Of a stretch of 64,000 nt of DNA, positions 52,363 through 62,298 are shown in pieces. The stretch is taken from contig CBDUGP010000010.1 in assembly GCA_965366625.1 (NCBI GenBank), forward strand, positions 1-64,000. Reading direction: 5' to 3'. Position 1 is the first letter of the stretch. The number at the start of each line of letters is the position of its first letter. Below the pieces are notes generated by a model. That model did no database searches, was not told where the DNA came from, and was given only the letters and a program-made list of their open reading frames with translations. A program made the position numbers and the translations under genes. This stretch comes from JAUIJL01 sp965366625 (GTDB taxonomy: Bacteria; Acidobacteriota; Thermoanaerobaculia; Multivoradales; J023).

Positions 52363-55300
52363 ATGGATGCCGTGAAAAAATTCCCTGCTCTACAGATTAG
52401 TCGACAGTCCGGAAGATGGGTCGTCTTCTTGGCCTTGGCTATTCTGGGACCGGCCGAATCCGTGTGGGCGGGCGGCACCCCGGCCACCGGCACGGTCGCC
52501 GATGAAGTGATTATGATCACGGGCTCGGAATCCAAGACCGAGGACGGCGACTACCTCACCGCCAACGACGGCCTGGACTCCCACCACAGCTTTTTCATCG
52601 AAGTCCCTGCGGGTGCCACCTCCCTTGAGGTAGACCTCTGGGACCTCGACGTGCTCTTCGGCATCGACGACGGCACCAATACCGAGCAAACCGCAGAGCG
52701 AGATCGAATCCGCCGCTACGAGCTCCATCTCACAGATCCCGTGCTCAACTTCAACGACCACATTGGTGCTTCAGTCGCCAAATACCAGCTCTTCGACCCC
52801 GACGGTAATGCGGTCGTCACCAAGCATATTTTCGGCAGCCATTTCGCACCGGAAAACGCCGACGGGGCGTGGCTCAATTTCTACGATAGCGATCTGGCCG
52901 ACACCTCGTCCGGTGATCAATTCTTGGATCAATTCGGCTCAGCTTCCTATTCCAACAACGACGGCAACGTGAATTTCGCCGGAGATTGGATCGAAGACGA
53001 GCAAGCGGGAGTTCGGTTTTGTAACACCGGAGCCGGAGCCGGAGCTGGGTTAGTGCGCATTGCGAGCGGGCAGCTGCGCATTACCGACGACTGTGATTTC
53101 AGCCCGGACATGGGTCGCGAGCCCAGTGTCCTGCGCGAGCTGGACCTCTCCAGCTACACCTCCGCTGTCCTGTCTTTCGATTGGTCCGTGCTGGGGGGGA
53201 TGGAAAAAAGCGACGCCATCGTGCTCGAGCTGTCGGCGGATGGCGGTACCAGCTGGACGATTATCGACGGATTCACGGCATATCCCGGAGTTGCCTCCGG
53301 ATCCCGCTCCTATGACATCTCCGACTTCATCGCCACCGACACCCAGATCCGATTTCGAGTCGAGAACCTCTTCGCCGGCAACAACAACGAGGTGCTCCTA
53401 ATCGACAACTTCTCAATTCGCGCCACCGCCAACGCTGCCGCCGCCCCCCAGGCCGGTCATTGGGAGCTGCGAGTCGACATGTCCACGGGCGCGAACGACG
53501 CCGGCTCCGGATTCAACGGCGACGAAACCAACGCGTTCGGCTTTCGCGCACACGACGGCGACGAGACCTCCGGCGGCACCGAATACAACGTTTATACCTA
53601 CCACTTCACCGCGGGCATCAATCCCAACGATTCAGGGCGCGACTACACCCTCTACCCGCTGATCTCCTCGGGCTGTGACTTCGACGTCAACGACTTCGAT
53701 TGGGATGCGGATCTGGCATCAAATACGGATCCCGACCCAGACCTCGACCCTCCTTTCGGCTCCTTGACGATGACGTCGCCGGATACGAGCTTTAGCAGCG
53801 GCAGCACCCTTTCCGCCAACGACACCTGGGCAGGCAGCAACGCGACCGGCTTCACCTCCGACGAAGAAGTGGACCAATACGGTATTTGGACCCTTGACGG
53901 CCGGGTCGAAGACCCGGTGGACGGCAACTATGCGCCGATCTACATCGGCAGCTATGAAGATGCCGACCTGATTCCAGCGACCATTCCGGATCCCGAGAGC
54001 TTCCGCATCTACCTGCCCACCGACGGCGGCGGTGCGCCGGTCAAGCCCTATATGACCCAACGGCTGACGGTCTTCACGACCCAGCCTTCGGGCGGCTCCA
54101 ACCCTCCGAATACCGGCGAGACCACCCGTTACGCCGTATCGCTGGTGATTTGGAACCCCGATGGGTCCGCCGGCGACATTACCTTCGACCCCACCCGATT
54201 GGTCACCGCTCGCCTTCCCGGGGGCGACGTCACTTACCAAGGCATCGCATTTCTGACCCAAGGAACCGTGGTCTCCCAACCGACTGTGGGCTCCAATACC
54301 GCGGGCGATCTCACCTGGAATCCGGGCACGGTTTCCGCCGGAACCGGGGGCACCGACACGACGGAGACTTTGGTTTACGTCATCGACGTCACCGGTCCAG
54401 CCACTCCATACACTGTTCAGGTCAACGGCGTTCCGGGCAGTGGCAACGGCACTCGAGCCACTTGGCTCGACGAAACCGGAGTCGAGGACTTCTCCACCGG
54501 CGAGCTGTGCCAAATGCAGCTGGTCAACAGCGCGGCGACTCCGGTGGTGGTGCAATCTGTGAAGGTTCTCGATCTTGACGGTCAAGCGGTGCTGGAGTGG
54601 ACCACCGCCAGTGAAGCCGGCACCCGAGCCTTCGACATCTACCGGGTGGACGAAAGCCGCCGGGCGGTGAAAGTGAATGCGTCGCCTATCAGCGCCTGGA
54701 TCGGCCATGCGGCGGGGGGTACCTACCGACTGGAAGATCCATTGGCGTCGACCGAAGCCCCGTCCACCTATTGGATCGTTGAAATAGACAGCTTGGGTCG
54801 CCGCAACCCGTACGGTCCGTTCGAGGTCGAAGCTGAGCCGCCCAGTGCGCACAGTGTCGCCACTGAGCCCGATGCCGGGCTGCCCAGCATCGGACCGAGG
54901 GGAGTCGACGCCGATTACGCTTTGCGATCCAAGAGGGCGGCCGCCGATCGCGCCGCAACGACAAAGACCATCGACAAAGCTTCCCGAGCCTCCAACCCCG
55001 ACTCCACCGGCAACAACTCGGTTACCCAGATCAAGGTCAGGGTCGACCGCGAAGGCATCCAACAGCTGACCGCCGATGAGCTGGCCGTCGCCTTCGGTGT
55101 CTCCGCCTCGGAGATGCGCTCGGCCATCAAGGGCCATCAATTGCGCCTGACCCTGGACGACGAATCCATCGCCTGGCTGCCGCTCGGGGATCAGGCCTTA
55201 CTCTTCTATGGCCAAGCGATCGACACCCCCTACACCGACCAGCAGGTCTATGGGCTGGAGCGGCAAAGAGGCAGGGCGATGGGCCGGGCCTTCATTCGCA

Positions 55301-57114
55301 ATCTGCCCCCCGATTGGAGCGGTGAAACCTTCCGCGACTCCCTTTGGGTCGAGAAGAATCTTCGCCCGATCGTGATTCTCGATCTCGATCCCGAAAGTGA
55401 TACCTGGTTCTGGGACTTCGTTCGCCCGGGTGGCCAAGACGCCACCGCCGACTTCAACGCCACCATTCCCGCGGTCGTGGACCAGCCTGAGGAGGAGCCG
55501 TCGGTGACCGTGCATCTGCAGGGCGGTGCCAAAGGCGACCACCAGGTGGCCATACACTGGAACGGTCAATGGCTCGGCCATATGGCGCTCAACGGGTCCG
55601 ACACTGCGGTCACGACCTTTGAGCTGCCCGCGGGTGCCCTGGTGGAAGGCGAAAACACCCTGCAACTTGAAGCGCTGCAAGGCGACCTGGTCTTCTTGGA
55701 AGGTTTCGAACTCGCCTACGACCGAAGAACCCGAGCTGTCGACGAAGCGCTCACCTTGGAATCCGAAACTCAAACCGTGGCCACGGTCTCCGGTTTCTCC
55801 GACCCCGACATCCGAGTCTTCGACGTCACCACACCAGCCGTGCCCAGATTCCTTCGTGGCGCACCGGTGCTGCCGGAAGGCGCCGAGTTTCGGGTGGTCT
55901 TCCCCACCACCAGCGGCCGAGGTGGGCCTCGGACCTATTTGGCGGTTTCGAGTTCCGGATGGATTACGCCCGCCTTGGAGCCCGACCAGCCCTCGAGCCT
56001 GACCCACGACCATCCGAGTCTCGACTATTTGGTCATCAGCGCCCCATCGTTGACCACCTCGGCTCAAGCTTTGGTCGACTATCGCCAATCCCTCGGGCTG
56101 GAATCGATGTTGGTCTCGCTCGAAGACATCTACGACGAGTTCGCTGCGGGCCGTCGAGATCCCCGTGCCGTCCGGGATTTTCTAAGCCATGTCTGGACCC
56201 AATGGACCGAGCCGCCGCGTCTGGTGGCTCTGGTGGGGCACGGCACCTATGATTTCCGAAATTTCTGGGGGCTGGGAGATAACCTGCTTCCACCTTTGCT
56301 AGGCACGAGACCGGGAAGCCTCTTTCCAACCGATGCCCTATTCGGGGATGTGATCGGCGACGATGGAATTCCTGAGATGCTGGTCGGACGGATTCCCGCG
56401 CTCAGCCCTCAAGAAGTGACCGACTACGTCGGCAAATTGCAAGCTTATGAAGCCCAGGGAGAAACGGCTTGGGATCATCGCCTACTCGCCCTAGCCGATG
56501 CCGAAGACAGCGCCGGTGATTTCGCGGCCGACAGCCGACACCTACAAAGCCTGCTGGGTTTCGGCTTCGAAGCAGCCGAGGTGCACCTCGGCGATCAGGT
56601 CGACATGACGACCGCTCGTCAATCGCTCTTTGACCAGGTCGATAGCGGTGTCGCGTGGGTTCACTATGAAGGCCACGGAGGCATCGACAGAATGTCCAGC
56701 AGCGGTCTGCTGTTGTCGTCGGACGTGGCCAATTTGGAGAATGTGGGCAAGCCCCACCTCCTAACTGCCGCCACCTGCAATATTGGCCTACACGCATTTC
56801 CCGGCCTGGACTCTCTGGCGGAGCGGCTCGTGCTCGAAGCAGATCGCGGTGCTATTGCTTCGTTGGCGCCGGCATGGTTGATTGAAAATGACCAAGCGCT
56901 ACAGGTCGTCGATCGGCTTTTCCGTGAGATCTTTCTTCAGGAAGAGCGAGTTCTGGGCAAAGCAGTGCTGAGTGCTTATGAAAAGGCGGCAGCCAACGGC
57001 GCTCCGGCCGACGTTTTGCATGTCTATCAACTGCTTGGGGATCCGGCTACGGTCTTACAGCTTCGCCCGGAGCTACCCCCACCAGGTTGCACAACGGATT
57101 GCGGCAACGGTTGA
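52363..57114 (+). CDS. Giant secreted C25 (gingipain-like) peptidase, paralogue 1
   Basis: A 1583-residue exported protein. Signal peptide: ~10-37 (WVVFLALAILGPAESVWAGG), and the mature N-terminus reads GGTPATG. Residues ~120-370 form jelly-roll-like domains (LSFDWSVLGGMEKSDAIVLE). A DUF11-like domain (~590-710) and a fibronectin-like domain (~730-825: LEWTTASEAGTRAFDIYR) follow. The C25 peptidase lies at ~1225-1570: DYLVISAPSL, DIYDEFAAGRRDPRAVRDFL, VGHGTYDFRNFWGLGDN. The catalytic pair is His1438 (HYEGHGG) and Cys1472 (TAATCNIG), 34 apart, close to the 33 of gingipains. It ends with a short CTTDCGNG tail and no T9SS sorting domain. ATG at 52363 has GAGGG upstream. The first candidate precursor peptide follows at 51 bp. 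Confidence 0.8.
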   Translation: MDAVKKFPALQISRQSGRWVVFLALAILGPAESVWAGGTPATGTVADEVIMITGSESKTEDGDYLTANDGLDSHHSFFIEVPAGATSLEVDLWDLDVLFGIDDGTNTEQTAERDRIRRYELHLTDPVLNFNDHIGASVAKYQLFDPDGNAVVTKHIFGSHFAPENADGAWLNFYDSDLADTSSGDQFLDQFGSASYSNNDGNVNFAGDWIEDEQAGVRFCNTGAGAGAGLVRIASGQLRITDDCDFSPDMGREPSVLRELDLSSYTSAVLSFDWSVLGGMEKSDAIVLELSADGGTSWTIIDGFTAYPGVASGSRSYDISDFIATDTQIRFRVENLFAGNNNEVLLIDNFSIRATANAAAAPQAGHWELRVDMSTGANDAGSGFNGDETNAFGFRAHDGDETSGGTEYNVYTYHFTAGINPNDSGRDYTLYPLISSGCDFDVNDFDWDADLASNTDPDPDLDPPFGSLTMTSPDTSFSSGSTLSANDTWAGSNATGFTSDEEVDQYGIWTLDGRVEDPVDGNYAPIYIGSYEDADLIPATIPDPESFRIYLPTDGGGAPVKPYMTQRLTVFTTQPSGGSNPPNTGETTRYAVSLVIWNPDGSAGDITFDPTRLVTARLPGGDVTYQGIAFLTQGTVVSQPTVGSNTAGDLTWNPGTVSAGTGGTDTTETLVYVIDVTGPATPYTVQVNGVPGSGNGTRATWLDETGVEDFSTGELCQMQLVNSAATPVVVQSVKVLDLDGQAVLEWTTASEAGTRAFDIYRVDESRRAVKVNASPISAWIGHAAGGTYRLEDPLASTEAPSTYWIVEIDSLGRRNPYGPFEVEAEPPSAHSVATEPDAGLPSIGPRGVDADYALRSKRAAADRAATTKTIDKASRASNPDSTGNNSVTQIKVRVDREGIQQLTADELAVAFGVSASEMRSAIKGHQLRLTLDDESIAWLPLGDQALLFYGQAIDTPYTDQQVYGLERQRGRAMGRAFIRNLPPDWSGETFRDSLWVEKNLRPIVILDLDPESDTWFWDFVRPGGQDATADFNATIPAVVDQPEEEPSVTVHLQGGAKGDHQVAIHWNGQWLGHMALNGSDTAVTTFELPAGALVEGENTLQLEALQGDLVFLEGFELAYDRRTRAVDEALTLESETQTVATVSGFSDPDIRVFDVTTPAVPRFLRGAPVLPEGAEFRVVFPTTSGRGGPRTYLAVSSSGWITPALEPDQPSSLTHDHPSLDYLVISAPSLTTSAQALVDYRQSLGLESMLVSLEDIYDEFAAGRRDPRAVRDFLSHVWTQWTEPPRLVALVGHGTYDFRNFWGLGDNLLPPLLGTRPGSLFPTDALFGDVIGDDGIPEMLVGRIPALSPQEVTDYVGKLQAYEAQGETAWDHRLLALADAEDSAGDFAADSRHLQSLLGFGFEAAEVHLGDQVDMTTARQSLFDQVDSGVAWVHYEGHGGIDRMSSSGLLLSSDVANLENVGKPHLLTAATCNIGLHAFPGLDSLAERLVLEADRGAIASLAPAWLIENDQALQVVDRLFREIFLQEERVLGKAVLSAYEKAAANGAPADVLHVYQLLGDPATVLQLRPELPPPGCTTDCGNG

Positions 57115-57164
57115 ACAACAACGGAATCTAACGTGACAATGATTAGACCAAGGAGACCCATAGG

Positions 57165-57341
57165 GTGTTAATTAATAAGACGAAGACTTCCCCAGATAGT
57201 CCGACGGCAACGGCTTACGCCGACCGTCGAAGCTACCAACGGCCACAAATCATTCACCGAGAGTCTTTGGAGGCCATGGCGGCCGACTGCTCATTTCCTG
57301 GAGGCAAGGGAGATCCGACCTGTACCGTCGGATTCTCTTGA
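57165..57341 (+). CDS. Candidate RiPP precursor peptide A
   Basis: A 58-residue ORF. The GTG start at 57165 is supported by AAGGAG at 57150-57155 (nine-base spacing); the frame has a stop at 57144-57146 and no ATG before residue 38. The N-terminal half is polar (leader-like). The C-terminal half carries RRSYQRPQII, HRES, LEAMAADCSFPGGK and CTVGFS. The second peptide (62299-62478) matches it at 20 of the last 33 positions, with two Cys spaced CX10C (42 and 53) in both. A PqqD-like protein and a radical SAM enzyme lie downstream. Conservation between two loci 5 kb apart strongly supports real coding. The precursor role is inferred. Confidence 0.75.
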   Translation: MLINKTKTSPDSPTATAYADRRSYQRPQIIHRESLEAMAADCSFPGGKGDPTCTVGFS

Positions 57342-57409
57342 CCCCTGTTGCCACTGAATTCTCCACCTGATCCACATCTCTCGATTCGACCGGCCTGATG
57401 GAGTTCGTC

Positions 57410-60400
57410 ATGAACGCGCCAAAGAAACGCCTTCCCGCCACTTTGCCACCTAAATCGCCCCTTGGGTTCTCCACCAAGAGTTCATTGGGTTTGGCCTGGG
57501 TTCTCCTGGTCGCCGGGCTCGTCGCATGGCCCGCCCCCCCGGTCGAAGGCGGCGGCACACCCGCCACCGGCGCACTAACCGATCAATTGCAGACCATGGG
57601 TGGTGGCGGCGCCCTTGCCTCCGTGGGTGACGACATCAGCTCAAGGCTGACCGGCCTCAATCGACCATACTTTTATTACATTGAGGTTCCGCCCGGTACG
57701 AGTGACTTGCAAGTCGACATTTTCGACGCTGACGTCCTTGCAGGGGCGAACGACATTACCCGGGATCGAGACCAGAATCGTGATTTGGCGGGAACCGTCA
57801 ACACTAAGGTCCGCTACCGTCTCTATGACCCGGATGGCAATCTCGTCGCCGCGCGTTTCAACTTAGGCCACGACACCACGCCGCCCAGCTCGGACAACGC
57901 TTGGCTGAATTTGTACAACAGTGATACTGCGGGTATCACTGGCGGCGACACCTTTGCCGACAACTTCGGAACCGCCGCATACTCCAACGATGACGGCACA
58001 CAAAATTTCACCGGCAACTGGCTGGAAGCCGATGACGACGGCGACACCACCCCGGTCGACTTGACCGACGATCCCACCACCGGCGATGTGCGCATCACCG
58101 GCGGCGCGTTGAGGCTGGCCAATCAGAGCGATGCCACCGGTAACTTCACCAACAGACCGTCGGTTCAACGCGAGGTCGACCTCTCGACTTACGCAGCGGC
58201 CGTGGTCACCTTCGACTATTCCACCGGCACGGGCGTCGACCTTATTTCTAACGGCAATGATTCTGGCGATTCTTTTTCCTTCGACGTCTCGAGCAACGGC
58301 GGTACCACCTGGGTCACGTTGGATGAGTTCGGCAATCTTTCCGGTGCCCAAACCGGCTTGGCCGCCTACGACATTTCCAACTACCTGGCCTCCAACACCC
58401 GGGTCCGTCTACGCATCACCAATCGCTATGCGGGAACCAACGAAACCGTCGACATCGACAATTTCCAGATTCGCGCCGTCACCACTGCCAACGGTGCTTC
58501 GCCGGATGCGGGCCATTGGCAGCTAGAGGTGGATATGTCGGGTACGGTCAACGGCGAAATCGCCGGCATCCGCAACCGCCGACAGGATGACGTCAATGCG
58601 TTTGGGCTCCGCGCCCACGATGGAACCCCCGGTTCTGGCGGAACGGAACTCAACCTCTATGCCCATTCCTACGTCATCGTCGGCGTCAACAACAATGACC
58701 GCTCACGGGCCTACGATTTCTTCCCTTACATTACCCAAGGCTGCGAGGGCGATGTTCACGACTTTGATTTTGACGCCAACCAGCCGAATCCGTCCGCACC
58801 CAACACGAATGTTCAGCCATTCGGCAGTGTAGATCTGACTTCGAGGAGCGGCACCTTCACCCAGGACGAAGGCGGCACGATGTCGGATAACGACGCCTGG
58901 AACAGCCTCACCTTCATCGGGTTCAACTCCGACGATCAGGCGGACGATTACGGCATATGGTCCATGGACATCTCCATCGCCGATTGGGATCAGAATAACT
59001 ACGGCCCGATCTACGTGACCAACGAGGACGCCGCGGCCGCCCCGCCCACCGCCAGCCCCGAGGCCGAGTCCTTCCGAATTTACTTCCCGAACGATGCCGG
59101 CAACGCCCCGGCCAAACCCTACGTTTCCCACTATTTGAATTACGTCGACGATCAATCCGCCGGGCCCAACCCCCCGGGCGTCGGCCAAACCAGTCGCTAC
59201 GCGGTGAGCATCGTGGTCGCCAATCCCACGGGTTCGATCGGTGACATCACCTTCAGCAACACCAACGTGGTCACCGGGCACATTCCCACCGGCACCGAAA
59301 CCGTCTACGGCGGCATCGCCTTCACCACCACCGGCACAGTGGTCAGCCAGCCGACCGTGGGCGCCACCACCGGTGACGTGACTTGGAATCCGGGAACCCT
59401 ATCCCCCGGTGATACCGAGTCGATCGTTTATTACATCGACATCACTCCTGCGGCCGCCGGCGACATCGCGGTCACCGGGGCCTCCGGCTCAGGCAACGGC
59501 ACCCGCGCCACTTTCCTCGACGAAACCGGGGATGCCACCTTTGTTTTCGGTGAGCTTTGTCTGTTGGTGATGTCGGCCAGCTCCGCCACTCCGGTGCTGG
59601 TGAGCGACTTCGGGTCGGAAATCATCGACGGCAACGTGGTCGTTTATTGGCGAACCGCCTCTGAAGCACAGACTGTCGGTCTCGACCTGTACCGACTCGA
59701 CGCCGACGGCGAACGGGTCCGGGTCAATGACGAAACCATGTTGCCCCTGCTCAGCCGACCCCAGGGTGGCGACTACCGCTTCGTCGATCACGGTGCACCC
59801 CTGGACGGCGAATCGATCTACCTACTGGAAGAAATCGAGTCCAACGGGCACCGAAAGGCTCACGGGCCTTTCCACGTCACGCCCCGCGTCGCGGAGATCG
59901 GCAGTGTGTTGCCCGAGGGTCTCGAAAGAAACCATCACCCCACTCCGCACGCCCAACAAGAACGGCTGGCCGCGGCCCGAGATGCGGCCGCAAGCCTGGC
60001 AACCCGCCCGACGGCGAGTGAAGGCAGGAACCTCTTCCGCGGCTTCAACAACAGGTTGCGAGTGGGTGTCGAGCAATCGGGTATTTATAGGATCACCGCC
60101 CAAGAGTTGGCCGACGCCTTCGGCATGGAGCTGCGAATGGCTTCCGCCATGCTCACTCGGCATCGCGTTCGCCTGAGCCTGGAAGGCGAAGAAATTCCCT
60201 GGCGCAAAGTCGGACGGGGCGAAGCCCTGGAATTCTATGGCGAGGCCATCGACAGCCCCTTCACCGGCACCCAGGTCTATCAGCTCGAATTGACCCGCGG
60301 CACGGTGATACCCGAGCCCAACCAGGGGGCGATCGCGCCCGATTGGAGCGGCGACCACTATCTGCACACCGAACGCTTCGAGGAATCCGAATCACCCATC

Positions 60401-62113
60401 GTGTTGATGGATATCGATCCGGAATCTGACCATTGGTTCTGGGGTTTCGTATCCCCTCAAGCCAAGATTCGGGACTTTAGTGCCCAAATTTCGCAGCCTC
60501 TGGACGGTGCTACCGCGGATCTCAGCCTGGATCTCCAGGGCGCCGCCCAGGGCGAGCACGACGTCGTGATCCGCTGGAACGGCCACGAACTGGGACAGGT
60601 CACGATTCTCGGCACCGAAGCCGATTCGGTCGAGCTGTCCCTGGATCCGGGCGAACTCAGCGCCGGGGAAAACGTGTTGCAGGTGGAATTGCTCGGCCAA
60701 GGCCTGGTCTTCGTCGACGGCTTCGATCTCACCTACGAGCGCCGGCTGCGGCCCGAGAATGACCGCTTGAAGGTGACAGGCTTGGATGCCGACCAGCTCA
60801 GCGCCTCGCCCTTCACCTCACCGAACCTCAGGGCCATGGACTTGACCGATCCCAGCCATCCTCGCCTGGTTCCGGTCCGTGCTCTGCAAGAGGGCGGAGA
60901 CTACCGGGCCATTTGGCAAGGACGGTCCGGCGGTCCGTTCATGATCGCTTCGGATACCGGTTTGCTGAGCCCGACCTTAGAGTTCGACTCACCGTCGGAC
61001 CTCCGGTCAACCGATTGGCGCATCGACTACCTGGTGATCACCTCGACCGACATGCTCGACGCAGCCCAGGAACTCGCCGACTACCGCACCGGCCAAGGCC
61101 TCAACAGCTTGGTGGTCGACGTGCAGGACGTCTACGATGAATTCGCCTTCGGTCGTCGCGACGTGCGCGCCGTTCGCGATTTCTTGCAATACGCCCACAG
61201 CTCTTGGCGACGAGGTCCCCAATTCGTGGTCATCGCCGGCGCGGGAACCTACGACCACCACGATTACTACGGTCTGGGTGGCAACAGGATCCCGGTGCTG
61301 CTGGCGAATAACGGTCAAAGCCTTTACGGCTCAGACTCCACCTTGGCGGATTTCGACGGCGACGGAATTCCGGAGATCAGCATCGGCCGAATCCCGGCGT
61401 TGGTTGCCGAGGAGCTGTCGGCCTACGTGGCGAAAATCCAAACCTACGAATCCGCTCCGGCTGCGAATTGGCAGTCCAACGTGTTGATCCTGTCGGATGA
61501 GCCCGATGGCGACGACCAATTCACGGAAGCGGGTTCGGCGTTGGGGTCTCTGTTGCCCAGAGGCTTTACGGCGACCCAGGTCGATTTGGAAACCATGGAC
61601 CTCGCCAGCGCCCGTCAAGCCACCTTCGACGAACTCGCGATCGGCGCCTCTTGGCTGCACTACACCGGCCACGGGGGTGTGGATCGCATGTCTCGCCTAG
61701 GGTTGCTGACCTCAGCAGACGTTGCCGGCCTCGGCAACGGAAACCTGCCGATCGTCAGCTCGGTGACCTGCCACATCAATTACCACGGCCTGCCCGGCTT
61801 CGATGCCCTGGGTGAGCATTTGGTGTTGCAGGCTGACGGCGGAGCCGCTGCAGTCTTCGCCCCGAGCTGGCTGGCTCGCCATCATCAATCGCGGCTGGTC
61901 GGTGATCGGTTATTCCGCCGGGTCTTCCAAGACGGTGCCGGCACCCTTGGGCAGGCCGTGTTGACCGCGTTGCGAAACGCAGCGGAGGCAGGAGCTCCGG
62001 AAGGTGTTCTGGGTACCTACCAACTGCTCGGTGATCCAGCGCTCAAGATAAAGGCTCTGCCGACTGCCGACACTCCCGACCCTTGCGAAGCGGGTTGTGG
62101 TGGACCGGGTTGA
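57410..62113 (+). CDS. Giant secreted C25 (gingipain-like) peptidase, paralogue 2
   Basis: A 1567-residue paralogue of the preceding C25 protein with the same order of domains. Signal peptide: ~25-50 (SLGLAWVLLVAGLVAWPA); the mature start again contains GGTPATG. N-terminal jelly-roll domains, a DUF11-like domain (~590-700), a fibronectin-like domain (VVYWRTASEAQTVGLDLYR) and a C-terminal C25 domain follow. The C25 domain has DVYDEFAFGRRDVRAVRDFL, GAGTYDHHDYYGLGGN, catalytic His1421 (HYTGHGG) and Cys1454 (SVTCHIN), spacing 33. It ends with CEAGCGGPG. I chose ATG at 57410, because GGAG lies six bases upstream; ATG at 57398 is also open. It is followed by candidate precursor peptide B. Both paralogues keep the catalytic pair, so both may be active. 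Confidence 0.8.
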   Translation: MNAPKKRLPATLPPKSPLGFSTKSSLGLAWVLLVAGLVAWPAPPVEGGGTPATGALTDQLQTMGGGGALASVGDDISSRLTGLNRPYFYYIEVPPGTSDLQVDIFDADVLAGANDITRDRDQNRDLAGTVNTKVRYRLYDPDGNLVAARFNLGHDTTPPSSDNAWLNLYNSDTAGITGGDTFADNFGTAAYSNDDGTQNFTGNWLEADDDGDTTPVDLTDDPTTGDVRITGGALRLANQSDATGNFTNRPSVQREVDLSTYAAAVVTFDYSTGTGVDLISNGNDSGDSFSFDVSSNGGTTWVTLDEFGNLSGAQTGLAAYDISNYLASNTRVRLRITNRYAGTNETVDIDNFQIRAVTTANGASPDAGHWQLEVDMSGTVNGEIAGIRNRRQDDVNAFGLRAHDGTPGSGGTELNLYAHSYVIVGVNNNDRSRAYDFFPYITQGCEGDVHDFDFDANQPNPSAPNTNVQPFGSVDLTSRSGTFTQDEGGTMSDNDAWNSLTFIGFNSDDQADDYGIWSMDISIADWDQNNYGPIYVTNEDAAAAPPTASPEAESFRIYFPNDAGNAPAKPYVSHYLNYVDDQSAGPNPPGVGQTSRYAVSIVVANPTGSIGDITFSNTNVVTGHIPTGTETVYGGIAFTTTGTVVSQPTVGATTGDVTWNPGTLSPGDTESIVYYIDITPAAAGDIAVTGASGSGNGTRATFLDETGDATFVFGELCLLVMSASSATPVLVSDFGSEIIDGNVVVYWRTASEAQTVGLDLYRLDADGERVRVNDETMLPLLSRPQGGDYRFVDHGAPLDGESIYLLEEIESNGHRKAHGPFHVTPRVAEIGSVLPEGLERNHHPTPHAQQERLAAARDAAASLATRPTASEGRNLFRGFNNRLRVGVEQSGIYRITAQELADAFGMELRMASAMLTRHRVRLSLEGEEIPWRKVGRGEALEFYGEAIDSPFTGTQVYQLELTRGTVIPEPNQGAIAPDWSGDHYLHTERFEESESPIVLMDIDPESDHWFWGFVSPQAKIRDFSAQISQPLDGATADLSLDLQGAAQGEHDVVIRWNGHELGQVTILGTEADSVELSLDPGELSAGENVLQVELLGQGLVFVDGFDLTYERRLRPENDRLKVTGLDADQLSASPFTSPNLRAMDLTDPSHPRLVPVRALQEGGDYRAIWQGRSGGPFMIASDTGLLSPTLEFDSPSDLRSTDWRIDYLVITSTDMLDAAQELADYRTGQGLNSLVVDVQDVYDEFAFGRRDVRAVRDFLQYAHSSWRRGPQFVVIAGAGTYDHHDYYGLGGNRIPVLLANNGQSLYGSDSTLADFDGDGIPEISIGRIPALVAEELSAYVAKIQTYESAPAANWQSNVLILSDEPDGDDQFTEAGSALGSLLPRGFTATQVDLETMDLASARQATFDELAIGASWLHYTGHGGVDRMSRLGLLTSADVAGLGNGNLPIVSSVTCHINYHGLPGFDALGEHLVLQADGGAAAVFAPSWLARHHQSRLVGDRLFRRVFQDGAGTLGQAVLTALRNAAEAGAPEGVLGTYQLLGDPALKIKALPTADTPDPCEAGCGGPG

Positions 62114-62185
62114 GCACCTTTCGGAAACCGGAGGCAAACAGCTGAACGTCAATGTTCATCGGACGTTAGCCACGGGCAACCAAAT

Positions 62186-62214
62186 CACGTCCAGGGTCAT
62201 GAATCCTGGACGTG
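62186..62214. other. Perfect hairpin in the leader of precursor peptide B
   Basis: CACGTCCAGG (62186-62195) and CCTGGACGTG (62205-62214) form a 10-bp perfect stem with a 9-base loop. No T-run follows directly; a T6 run lies at about 62288-62293 after a second GGCCGG inverted repeat. It may limit read-through from the C25 gene or stabilise the peptide mRNA. Confidence 0.5.
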
Positions 62215-62298
62215 GCGCGCTGCCTGGGCTACTATTCAGGGACGAGAATGTTCTGGGCCGGTCTCGGGCCGGTATCCATTTTGCCGCTTTTTTGAACA

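Noticed and set aside
57300..57560. Minus-strand 105-codon frame (57250-57567) over peptide A and the C25-2 start
   Set aside because: It is antisense to the conserved peptide and to the signal-peptide region, and has no motif or start signal.
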